Assembly (NCBI GenBank): GCA_916720285.1 | Contig: CAKAQP010000117.1 | Span: 1 to 7,152 of the forward strand | Direction of reading: 5' to 3' | From: an uncultured Lachnoanaerobaculum sp. | GTDB lineage: Bacteria > Bacillota > Clostridia > Lachnospirales > Lachnospiraceae | DNA length: 7,152 nucleotides | Position numbers and translations under genes: made by a program | The notes under the pieces: generated by a model | What the model was told of the DNA's origin: nothing | What the model saw: only the letters and a program-made list of their open reading frames with translations | The model's database searches: none | Part shown: positions 1 to 6,188 of the stretch, piece after piece | How the letters are laid out: every line of letters begins with the position of its first letter | Numbering within the stretch: position 1 is the first letter of the stretch

Positions 1-407
1 TAAACAAAAGAAAATCCGGTGCCGAGCTTAATATAATTAATAACTATGTAAATATGATTCAGACAATTAAAAGCCCTAAGGATGAATATGAGATGGTGAT
101 GAAGGAATGGGAATTTTATCGCTGTTTGGCTAAAGAGTGTAAAAAAGAATATGCGTATTCATTTCTTGATAAACTTGATTGTGATATGTATAGATTAAGT
201 TCATTAAAGTATAGAACATACAATTACAATACATATAATTCGGCACTGAATGCATGGGAAAATACAGTTTTTGAGATAAAACTTATGGCAGAGCAATTAA
301 ACAGTTGTCAAATGGACTTACTTATAATGCTGTGCTCGAACAGATATAATAGTTTTTTGGTGAATACAGATATTTTGTCAGGTATATATGGAGAATATTT
401 TGAATAA
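1..407 (+). CDS. 3' part of an unassigned gene, possibly the C-terminal half of a FadR/GntR-type regulator
   Basis: The reading frame is open from the left edge to the TAA at 405-407. An ATG at 54 would give 117 residues, but it has no recognisable ribosome binding site, and the frame upstream of it (positions 3-53) has no stop. I therefore read this as a gene that starts outside the window. The protein is rich in Tyr, Asn, Lys and Leu, looks all-helical, and has no membrane segment. The segment around EWEFYRCLAKE, followed by a Leu/Asp helix, resembles the pattern in FCD/FadR ligand-binding domains, where DxxFHxxLA precedes a helix ending in LxxL. The metal-binding Asp and His of true FCD domains are absent, which would fit a FadR-like variant. 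GntR regulators often sit beside sugar-acid operons, so the place is suitable. The DNA-binding domain would lie outside the window. The coding call is fairly safe; the family is a guess. Confidence 0.55.
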   Translation, partial: NKRKSGAELNIINNYVNMIQTIKSPKDEYEMVMKEWEFYRCLAKECKKEYAYSFLDKLDCDMYRLSSLKYRTYNYNTYNSALNAWENTVFEIKLMAEQLNSCQMDLLIMLCSNRYNSFLVNTDILSGIYGEYFE

Positions 408-499
408 TCTGAAGATGAATATAAATTTTTAAATATATTTATGGAGTAAATATAGATTAAATTATTTGTTTAACTACAGATGTGAAAGGAGGAAAGTCT

Positions 500-529
500 G
501 TGGTAGGCAGGAGAGTTCTGTCATATTAA
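500..529 (+). other. Possible 9-codon leader ORF
   Basis: A GTG at 500 opens a frame of nine codons (MVGRRVLSY) ending at TAA 527-529. It lies 7 bases after AAAGGAGG at 485-492, the strongest ribosome binding site in the window and one otherwise without a gene. Its stop is 20 bases before the permease ATG. It could be a leader peptide coupled to permease translation or a decayed gene start. A weak 5-bp stem (506-510 with 518-522, one G-U pair) lies within it. Nothing beyond the spacing supports translation. Confidence 0.25.
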
Positions 530-540
530 AAAACATTTTT

Positions 541-546
541 GGAGGG
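541..546 (+). promoter_or_regulatory. Ribosome binding site fixing the permease start
   Basis: GGAGGG ends 3 bases before the ATG at 550. It supports this start over the upstream in-frame TTG at 466, which has no such site. Confidence 0.7.
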
Positions 547-549
547 AAT

Positions 550-1950
550 ATGGAATATATTATTGGGTTGATTTTACTTTTAACATTCTTTGGTTTGGCT
601 TGGTATTGTATATCAGGTAATAACCTTATGATTGGATTCTTAATCATAAGTGTAATTTGGACAGTGTTATCGTTTGCAGGTACCTTGGGTGCAAGTCCGG
701 AATTTTTGGCGGAAAATAAGATTCTTCAGTTCGAGGGTATGAAAGGTGTGATAGATGCATTAAATGCTATTTTTCAAAAAGCACCTGAAGATTGGGGAAG
801 TACATTGGTTAATGTATGTTGGGGTGCGTGGTTTGGAAGAGTATTGATGGAGACAGGTATTGCATCAACACTTATCAGAAAAACTGTCGAGCTTGGTGGT
901 GACAAACCGATGATAACTATAGCACTTCTCAATATTGTTACAGCAATAATATTTACAGCGATGATGGGAGCAGGTCCTGTAATTGCAATAGGAGTTATAG
1001 TGCTTCCGATACTTATGTCACTTGGAATTCCTAAAGCAATTGCAATGTTCTCGTTTATGGGTTCTGTTTGTGCAGGTATTTATATAAATCCTGTGATTTT
1101 TGCACAATGTAGAGCATTCTTTATTGAAAAAGATGCCGTTCCTGAATTTACACTCGGATGGTATGCAACAAAATGGGGTTATGCTGCACTAATAATATTG
1201 CTTATAACAACAACAGTTTTATCAGGTATATATTTGGCTAAATCAAAAACATCTCATGCATGGGCAGCTACGGTAAAGAGAAATGTACAGCAAAAGAATG
1301 CTCCTTTTTACACTCTTATATTGCCTATAGTACCTGTAGCATTGAAAATCGGACTTAATTTTTCAGTAATTGCCGGATTTGTAATTGCAGGATTTTTAGC
1401 ATTATTCCTTTGTGGAAAAATGAAAGGAACATTTAAAGATAATTGCCAACTTGTAAACAAACTTTTCTACGATGGAGTTGTTGATACTGCACCGCTTGTA
1501 GGATTTTTATTGACATTACCTATGTTCAATAAAGTGGCGTCATATGCAGCGCCATATTTTAAAGTCCTATTAGGTGGAGTATTCCCAAAGAACGAGCTTG
1601 TACTATGTATATTATTTGCAGTATTGCTGTTTATGGGTCTTTTTAGAGGTCCTCTGACACTTTTCGGATGTGGAGCCGCTACACTTGGTGTTGTAATGCG
1701 TATAGGTGATTTCTCGTTGCCGTTCTTATATGCACTATTTGCAATACCTACAATAACAGTGAATATAGGGTCATGTATTACACAGTCTTGGGTTGCATGG
1801 GGACTGGCGTATACAAAAGTGGAATCAAAAGACTTCCTTAAACTATCAATTCCTAACGCATATATTGCCGGGGTATTGCAGTATGTGGCAGCATTTATTT
1901 TGCTTGGAGGACTTGGAGGAAGCTGGCTTATGTCGGCAATACTTAAATAA
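550..1950 (+). CDS. GntP/CitM-like permease for organic or sugar acids (ion transporter superfamily)
   Basis: This is an integral membrane protein of 466 residues, close to the usual 430-470 of GntP and CitMHS-type permeases. The ATG at 550 is chosen because GGAGGG lies at 541-546. A longer frame from TTG 466 would add 28 polar residues (RCERRK and so on) before the first membrane helix. Hydrophobic segments appear near residues 2-20, 26-45, 85-104, 120-158, 164-185, 208-230, 252-288, 312-335, 348-378, 388-420 and 436-464, giving roughly 11-13 helices. The conserved half-repeat is visible: WGAWFGRVLMETGIA (91-105), then GGDKP and a helix with MMGAGPVIAIG (138-148), where re-entrant loops of this superfamily usually bind substrate. 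The second half has LFRGPLTLFGCG (364-375). Such permeases are secondary symporters of gluconate, citrate or similar acids; the exact substrate cannot be read from sequence. It heads the operon, 26 bases before the HyuA-like gene, so it probably imports the substrate of the enzymes downstream. Confidence 0.8.
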   Translation: MEYIIGLILLLTFFGLAWYCISGNNLMIGFLIISVIWTVLSFAGTLGASPEFLAENKILQFEGMKGVIDALNAIFQKAPEDWGSTLVNVCWGAWFGRVLMETGIASTLIRKTVELGGDKPMITIALLNIVTAIIFTAMMGAGPVIAIGVIVLPILMSLGIPKAIAMFSFMGSVCAGIYINPVIFAQCRAFFIEKDAVPEFTLGWYATKWGYAALIILLITTTVLSGIYLAKSKTSHAWAATVKRNVQQKNAPFYTLILPIVPVALKIGLNFSVIAGFVIAGFLALFLCGKMKGTFKDNCQLVNKLFYDGVVDTAPLVGFLLTLPMFNKVASYAAPYFKVLLGGVFPKNELVLCILFAVLLFMGLFRGPLTLFGCGAATLGVVMRIGDFSLPFLYALFAIPTITVNIGSCITQSWVAWGLAYTKVESKDFLKLSIPNAYIAGVLQYVAAFILLGGLGGSWLMSAILK

Positions 1951-1976
1951 GCTAAAGTGGTTAGAAAGGCAAAAGT

Positions 1977-4097
1977 ATGGGAAAAAGAAAAGTTCGCATG
2001 GGAATTGATGTGGGTGGAACGTATACAAAATGTGTAGCAATGGACAATGAAACACATGAAATTATAGGTAAGGACCAGGTAAAGACGACCCATGACGATA
2101 AAGACGGTGTGGCAGCAGGTGTTGTACAGAGCTTTAGAAATTGTCTTAAAAATTTTAATATTGATCCTTCAGATGTTGTCTTTGTAGCACATTCTACAAC
2201 ACAAGCTACAAATGCATTTATTGAAGGAGATGTAGCAAATGTGGGTATTGTAGGAGTTGCCGGTGGTGGCTTGGAAGGTTTTTTAGCTAAGAGACAACTT
2301 AGATTAAAAGATATTGTACTTGATGAAAAGGTTGGAAGGGTAATAAAGGTTTTTAACACATTCATTAAGAAAAAAGAATTATCTGACGATGTAATAAATA
2401 AAAATATAGATGATTTGCTTAGTCAAGGGGCGAATGTAATAGTATCTTCTATGGCATTCGGTGTCGACAGCATGGAAGAAGAAGAGAAGATTCATAATGT
2501 AGGAAGTAAAAAGAATATTCCGGTGACTATGGCATCAGATATTACAAAGCTTTATGGCTTGACAAGAAGGACAAGAACAGCAGCTATAAATGCATCAATA
2601 CTTCCTAAAATGATGTCCACGGCAAATGCTACCGAGTCATCTGTAAAAGGTGCAGGAGTGTCGGTACCTCTCATGATAATGCGTGGTGACGGTGGAGTTA
2701 TGGAAATTAATGAAATGAGGAAAAGACCTATACTTACCGCACTTTCAGGGCCGGCTGCATCTGTAATGGGTTCATTGATGTATTTGAGAGCTTCAAATGC
2801 CATTTACTTTGAAGTGGGTGGAACAACCACAAATATCGGTGTGATTAAAAACGGAAGGCCGGGAGTAGACTATGCCAAGATAGGCGGACATGATACATAT
2901 ATAAATTCACTTGATGTCAGGATTCTTGGATGTGCAGGCGGATCAATGGTAAGGATAAATGATAAAGATGTAGTAGATGTCGGACCAAGGTCGGCACATA
3001 TTGCAGGCTGTGAATATGCCTGTTTTACTCCGGAAGAAGAGATAGTAGACCCTAAGATTGAACTTGTGAGTCCTAAAAAAGGTGATCCTGCAGACTATTG
3101 TGTGATAAGACTTTCTAACGGTAAGAAGATTTGTTTTACAAATACATGTGCAGCCAATGTGTTAGGTCTTGTAGATGATAAATACTTTGCACACGGAAAT
3201 GCCAACTCTGCAAAAAAGGCTATGAAACCTGTAGCTGATAAGTTAGGTATCACAGTGGAAGAATTAGCTACAAGAATACTTGATAAGGACTATGAAAAGG
3301 TTTCGTCATGTATAAATGCTTTGGCACAAAAGTATGAACTTGATCATGATGCAATGAAGCTTGTCGGATGTGGTGGCGGTGCTGCTTCGCTTGTACCGTA
3401 TTGTGCTGCAAAGATGGGATTGGATTATGAGATACCACAAAATGCAGAAGTAATTTCTTCAATTGGTGTTGCGCTTGCTATGGTAAGAGATGTTGTAGAA
3501 AGAGTTATTCCAAATCCTTCACAAGAAGAAATAAGAGAGATAAAACAAGAGGCAATTGATAGTGCAATAAATTCAGGTGCCGATCCGGAGTCTGTCGAAG
3601 TACATGTGGAAATAGATGCGCAGACAGGTAAGGTTACTGCAATTGCAACAGGTTCAACAGAGGTTAAAGCGACAGATCTGTTAAGGGAATGTGATGAAAA
3701 AGAAGCTAAAGAGCTTGTGACAAAAGATTTCGGAAAAGATGCAACAGATATTAAACTTGCTGTAAAGAGTGACAAGTTTTTTGTATTTGAAGCAAGTAAA
3801 AAAGGGAAAAATTCGGTGAGAATTGTTGATAAAAAAGGTTTTATAAAAGTTCAATGTTCAAATGCAGCGGTAAGACGTTGTAAAATATCCGAATACAAGG
3901 ATGTAGTTGCAGAACTTTGGGAAGAACAGGCAGAGTTTAGAACAGATTCAGTTATAAGACCGGACTATTTTGTTTGTTATGGTCCAAGAGTGAGTGATTA
4001 TTCAGCAATTGATTTGGAACAGGTATATTTATTGATGGAATTGGACCTTGTAGATAGAGATCCAAATGAAGAAATAATAATTGTAGGATCTGTATAA
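1977..4097 (+). CDS. HyuA-like ATPase of the hydantoinase/oxoprolinase family
   Basis: This 706-residue cytoplasmic protein has the actin/Hsp70-type ATPase fold of the HyuA family (5-oxoprolinase, N-methylhydantoinase A, acetone carboxylase beta). These enzymes use ATP to activate a lactam, imide or ketone. The N-terminal domain starts with the phosphate-1 loop DVGGTYTK (11-18) and has the family signature HSTTQATNA (72-80). The central domain has MRGDGG (235-240), SGPAAS (257-262), the phosphate-2 loop FEVGGTTTNIG (278-288) and GCAGGS (318-323). The adenosine-site glycine motif GCGGGAAS is at 464-471. From about residue 505 the C-terminal 200 residues do not look like the usual HyuA tail. 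They hold a conserved-looking VEIDAQTGKVTAIATG stretch (543-558) and end in a mixed alpha/beta region. The start follows AGAAAGG at 1963-1969. No HyuB subunit is in view, so it may act alone or with the gene products downstream. The family is safe; the substrate is unknown. Confidence 0.85.
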   Translation: MGKRKVRMGIDVGGTYTKCVAMDNETHEIIGKDQVKTTHDDKDGVAAGVVQSFRNCLKNFNIDPSDVVFVAHSTTQATNAFIEGDVANVGIVGVAGGGLEGFLAKRQLRLKDIVLDEKVGRVIKVFNTFIKKKELSDDVINKNIDDLLSQGANVIVSSMAFGVDSMEEEEKIHNVGSKKNIPVTMASDITKLYGLTRRTRTAAINASILPKMMSTANATESSVKGAGVSVPLMIMRGDGGVMEINEMRKRPILTALSGPAASVMGSLMYLRASNAIYFEVGGTTTNIGVIKNGRPGVDYAKIGGHDTYINSLDVRILGCAGGSMVRINDKDVVDVGPRSAHIAGCEYACFTPEEEIVDPKIELVSPKKGDPADYCVIRLSNGKKICFTNTCAANVLGLVDDKYFAHGNANSAKKAMKPVADKLGITVEELATRILDKDYEKVSSCINALAQKYELDHDAMKLVGCGGGAASLVPYCAAKMGLDYEIPQNAEVISSIGVALAMVRDVVERVIPNPSQEEIREIKQEAIDSAINSGADPESVEVHVEIDAQTGKVTAIATGSTEVKATDLLRECDEKEAKELVTKDFGKDATDIKLAVKSDKFFVFEASKKGKNSVRIVDKKGFIKVQCSNAAVRRCKISEYKDVVAELWEEQAEFRTDSVIRPDYFVCYGPRVSDYSAIDLEQVYLLMELDLVDRDPNEEIIIVGSV

Positions 4098-4100
4098 AAC

Positions 4101-4125
4101 TAATATATGTTTTAAAAATGTATTA
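4101..4125 (+). repeat. Imperfect inverted repeat, first of two adjacent hairpins
   Basis: TAATATAT (4101-4108) can pair with ATGTATTA (4118-4125) across a 9-base loop, with one G-U pair. It lies just after the stop of the HyuA-like gene and directly abuts the stronger hairpin at 4126. It is AT-only apart from that pair, so it is weak and could be chance. Confidence 0.35.
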
Positions 4126-4157
4126 GCGTATGTGGAAAATATATATTCCACATACGC
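4126..4157 (+). repeat. Perfect 12-bp inverted repeat (intercistronic hairpin)
   Basis: GCGTATGTGGAA (4126-4137) and TTCCACATACGC (4146-4157) are exact reverse complements around the 8-base loop AATATATA. The stem has six G-C pairs, strong for such an AT-rich region. It is followed by ATAAATATTTATG and not a T tract, so it is not a typical intrinsic terminator. It could be an RNA-processing or stability element that sets different expression of the genes on each side, a partial terminator, or a protein-binding dyad. It ends 28 bases before the next start codon. Confidence 0.75.
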
Positions 4158-4176
4158 ATAAATATTTATGTGTGTT

Positions 4177-4181
4177 GGAGG
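4177..4181 (+). promoter_or_regulatory. Ribosome binding site fixing the start of the HExxH gene
   Basis: GGAGG ends 4 bases before the ATG at 4186. The in-frame ATG at 4168 lies upstream of this site and would translate through it, so 4186 is preferred. Confidence 0.75.
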
Positions 4182-4185
4182 AAAT

Positions 4186-4941
4186 ATGGATAATCCTACA
4201 GGTGATTTCAAATCACTTTTTGATGGAATATTTGGAAAACAAAAAACTCCGGTTTATGAAAGACCAAAATTTGAATTAAGAAAGTTATCTGATATGTTGA
4301 AAGATTTATCAAATATTCCTATATTACGCTGGGACAGATATGCTTTTTCAAGAGATCCTTTGGATGGAAGAGTTTCTTCTGAGGAAAGAAAAAAGTATAT
4401 GCAAAGTTCCTGGGAATGTGGTGTTGAATGGGCAGATAAGTTAATTAAAGAATATGGAGATTTATCGGCAAAAAAGCTTGCCGATATGCTTGGTATGGAA
4501 GTTGAATATCCGGTATTACCTGAAAGTAGTGATCGTGTATTATTTGCAGAATTTAGGGAGCCGAATAATATAAGAATTTATTTGGATGCAATAAATAAGG
4601 CTAAAAAATATCTTGAAGATACTGATGTAAAGGAAATATTGGGTGAAGCAGATATTTCAGATGTTTTGTTATTACATGAATTATTCCATAGTGTAGAAGA
4701 GAAACATAAAAAAGAAATATATACAAAAACTGAAAAAATCAGACTATGGTCAATTGGTCCTATACATTATAATTCAGGACTTGTAGCATTGAGTGAAATT
4801 GCAGCCATGGGTTTTGCTTTTAGATATTCCGGCATTAAATTTTCGCCATATCTTTTAGATTTATTGTTAATATATGGTTATTCCGCGAATGAGGCTTCAG
4901 GACTTTACGAAGAGATGATGGAATTAGCATATGATAGATGA
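4186..4941 (+). CDS. Unrecognised protein with an HExxH zinc-metallopeptidase motif
   Basis: This is a soluble protein of 251 residues without a signal peptide or membrane helix, which I cannot place in a named family. The clear motif is LLLHELFHSVE (161-171). Within it H164, E165 and H168 form HExxH, the zinc site of zincin-type metallopeptidases. A glutamate in ALSEIAAMGF (E204), 36 residues after H168, could be the third ligand, as in gluzincins. Before the motif comes a helix ending KKLADMLGMEVEY (96-108), then a strand-like IRIYLD (129-134). This order (helix, lone strand, HExxH helix) recalls ImmA/IrrE peptidases, though the residue match is weak and a 30-residue helical insert separates strand and motif. 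The N-terminal half has conserved-looking Trp and Arg residues (W49, W76, W82). It sits inside the operon, 12 bases before the reductase, so it is probably co-translated with it. It might be a processing or regulatory peptidase, or a metal-dependent hydrolase of the pathway. Confidence 0.7.
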   Translation: MDNPTGDFKSLFDGIFGKQKTPVYERPKFELRKLSDMLKDLSNIPILRWDRYAFSRDPLDGRVSSEERKKYMQSSWECGVEWADKLIKEYGDLSAKKLADMLGMEVEYPVLPESSDRVLFAEFREPNNIRIYLDAINKAKKYLEDTDVKEILGEADISDVLLLHELFHSVEEKHKKEIYTKTEKIRLWSIGPIHYNSGLVALSEIAAMGFAFRYSGIKFSPYLLDLLLIYGYSANEASGLYEEMMELAYDR

Positions 4942-4953
4942 GAGGAATTATTA

Positions 4954-5997
4954 ATGAGCGTTAAAATAAACTTTAAAGTATTGGAAGATACAATAAAAAA
5001 GGCATTTATCAATGCAGGTATGGATGAGAGTGATGCTGCACTTTGTGCAAAAATACATGCGGAGTCAAGTGCTGACGGAGTGGAAAGTCATGGTGCAAAT
5101 AGAGTACCTCGTTTTGTTGATTATATAAAAAAAGGCTGGGTAGATCCAAAAGGTAAGGCAGTACTTATAAGTAAAAAAGGTTTGGCGGAAAATTATGACG
5201 GGAATTTAGGACCCGGAATAAGTAATGCCCTGTTTTGCTCAAACAGAGCATCAGAACTTGCAAAAGAACATGGAATAGGACTTGTAACATTAAAAAATAC
5301 TACTCATTGGATGCGTGGAGGAACATATGCGTGGAAAATCGCAGAGAGCGGGAAAATAGGTATATGCTGGATTGCTACCGAAAGTTGTATGCCGATGTGG
5401 GGAAGTGATGAACCAAGTGTGGGAAATAATCCGTTTTGTATGGCGGTACCGAGGGAAAATGGAGAAATAGTTCTGGATATGGCTATGAGTCAATATGCTT
5501 ATGGAAAGCTTGGAGTATATAGATTGGCAGGAAAACGATTGCCTTATCCCGGAGGATTTGATGAAAACGGAAACTTAACTTCCGACCCTTCGGCTATAGA
5601 AAAAACAGGGAGAATATTGCCGACAGGATACTGGAAGGGTACATCTATGGCATTAGTACTTGATTTGATTGCCTCTGCACTTGCAAACGGAAAAACAGGC
5701 GCAGATCTTGATGACGAAGGAAAAGGTAGCTGTACCTCTTGCTGTCAGATTTTTATAGCGATTGATCCATATCTCTTTGGAGATAAGGATGAAATTCAAA
5801 GAAAGTGGGATAACAGAGTGGAAAGAGCGGATAAGGCTCATCCGATTGATTCAAAAAAAGCTGTAAAATGTCCGGGAGAAAATACTATAGAAAGAAGAAA
5901 TGACAGTATGATAAACGGCGTCAATGTGGATGAAAAGATTTGGGCTCAGATAGAGGCTATTTCGATGGGGGATCTCGATATAATTGATATGTCTTAA
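4954..5997 (+). CDS. YiaK-like 2,3-diketo-L-gulonate reductase (malate/lactate dehydrogenase-2 family)
   Basis: This 347-residue cytoplasmic NAD(P)H-dependent oxidoreductase belongs to the Ldh_2 family, whose members reduce 2-oxo acids with an unusual nucleotide-binding fold. It is close to E. coli YiaK/DlgD (332 residues) throughout. The catalytic His of YiaK (His44) matches H46 in ESHGANRVPRF (44-54). Also shared are THWMRGG (117-123), GICW (136-139), VLDMAMS (173-179), RLAGK (200-204), GGFDENGNLT (210-219) and the GYWKG loop (225-229). This makes a six-carbon oxo-acid or a related compound a reasonable substrate. Differences: YiaK has NSIAVMPPWG where this protein has ATESCMPMWG (141-150), and a Cys cluster (C260, C263, C264) replaces a polar stretch. 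Both could mean a changed substrate. The start has AGAGGA at 4941-4946, overlapping the previous stop codon, so translation is probably coupled to the HExxH gene. It is the last gene before the terminator. Confidence 0.85.
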   Translation: MSVKINFKVLEDTIKKAFINAGMDESDAALCAKIHAESSADGVESHGANRVPRFVDYIKKGWVDPKGKAVLISKKGLAENYDGNLGPGISNALFCSNRASELAKEHGIGLVTLKNTTHWMRGGTYAWKIAESGKIGICWIATESCMPMWGSDEPSVGNNPFCMAVPRENGEIVLDMAMSQYAYGKLGVYRLAGKRLPYPGGFDENGNLTSDPSAIEKTGRILPTGYWKGTSMALVLDLIASALANGKTGADLDDEGKGSCTSCCQIFIAIDPYLFGDKDEIQRKWDNRVERADKAHPIDSKKAVKCPGENTIERRNDSMINGVNVDEKIWAQIEAISMGDLDIIDMS

Positions 5998-6039
5998 ACG
6001 AATATTATTAGGAGAAATGTTTATAACTAAATTTTGATA

Positions 6040-6080
6040 AATACTTCTATAAGTTTTTCTTATAGAAGTATTATTTTTTT
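6040..6080 (+). terminator. Rho-independent terminator of the permease-reductase operon
   Basis: AATACTTCTATAAG (6040-6053) pairs perfectly with CTTATAGAAGTATT (6059-6072), a 14-bp stem with a TTTTT loop, followed by A and seven T (6074-6080). It lies 42 bases after the reductase stop. There is no T tract on the other strand, so it acts in the + direction. It separates the operon from the glucarate dehydratase gene. Confidence 0.92.
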
Positions 6081-6084
6081 GAGT

Positions 6085-6113
6085 TTTACTTATTCCTATA
6101 ATAAAATTATAAT
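6085..6113 (+). promoter_or_regulatory. gudD: Sigma-A-type promoter of the glucarate dehydratase gene
   Basis: TTTACT (6085-6090; four of six matches to TTGACA) and a perfect TATAAT (6108-6113) are spaced by 17 bases. The position just after the terminator and about 75 bases before the start codon is as expected. Transcription would start near 6120. A second TATAAT at 6097-6102 has a poorer -35 (TTTTTT). Confidence 0.6.
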
Positions 6114-6114
6114 C

Positions 6115-6127
6115 ATCTTATTAAGAT
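6115..6127. promoter_or_regulatory. 13-base dyad at the predicted transcription start (possible operator)
   Basis: ATCTTA (6115-6120) and TAAGAT (6122-6127) are exact reverse complements around one T, right where transcription from the promoter above should begin. A repressor bound here would block the gene. The region is AT-rich, so chance is not excluded. Confidence 0.3.
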
Positions 6128-6148
6128 ATTTGTTTTCAAAAAATCGAA

Positions 6149-6162
6149 GTTAAATTATTAAC
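6149..6162. promoter_or_regulatory. Second dyad in the gudD leader
   Basis: GTTAA (6149-6153) and TTAAC (6158-6162) are reverse complements spaced by ATTA. It sits 8 bases before the ribosome binding site. It could be an operator or a small RNA stem, but it is short and A/T-based. Confidence 0.2.
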
Positions 6163-6169
6163 TAAGCAC

Positions 6170-6176
6170 AAAGGAG
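6170..6176 (+). promoter_or_regulatory. gudD: Ribosome binding site of gudD, with long spacing
   Basis: AAAGGAG is followed by ATG, which extends the match to the 16S tail (AAGGAG-TG). It ends 12 bases before the chosen ATG at 6189. The in-frame ATG at 6177 abuts the site directly and is too close to be used. Alignment to E. coli GudD also favours 6189. Confidence 0.6.
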
Positions 6177-6188
6177 ATGTGGTTTAGT

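Larger units (their letters stand above)
408..549 (+). promoter_or_regulatory. Leader region of the permease operon with a possible weak promoter
   Basis: This 142-base gap between the first gene and the permease is very AT-rich in its first half. A possible sigma-A promoter is TTTAAA at 428-433 and TATAGA at 451-456, spaced 17 bases, with four of six matches to the -35 consensus. The AT content makes chance matches likely. No hairpin followed by a T tract is visible, so I see no terminator for the upstream gene. Read-through from it remains possible. The second half holds two ribosome binding sites, AAAGGAGG at 485-492 and GGAGGG at 541-546; the second serves the permease. Confidence 0.35.

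Noticed and set aside
466..549. N-terminal extension of the permease from TTG 466
   Set aside because: The extension is polar, has no ribosome binding site at its start, and the ATG at 550 has GGAGGG at the right distance directly before the first membrane helix.
408..549. Riboswitch in the permease leader
   Set aside because: The region is short, AT-rich and has only weak stems; no conserved riboswitch core that I recognise is present.
1793..2008. 71-codon + strand frame overlapping the permease end and the start of the HyuA-like gene
   Set aside because: It lies in another frame of strong genes and has no ribosome binding site or family resemblance.
1467..2093. 208-codon open frame on the - strand across the permease/HyuA junction
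   Set aside because: It is antisense to two well-supported genes, has low-complexity Ser/Thr/Pro/Asn-rich sequence, and no recognisable domain; it is a shadow of the + strand codon pattern.
4126..4157. Reading the 12-bp hairpin as an intrinsic terminator
   Set aside because: No T tract follows the stem; the next bases are ATAAATATTTATG. Termination, if any, would be partial.
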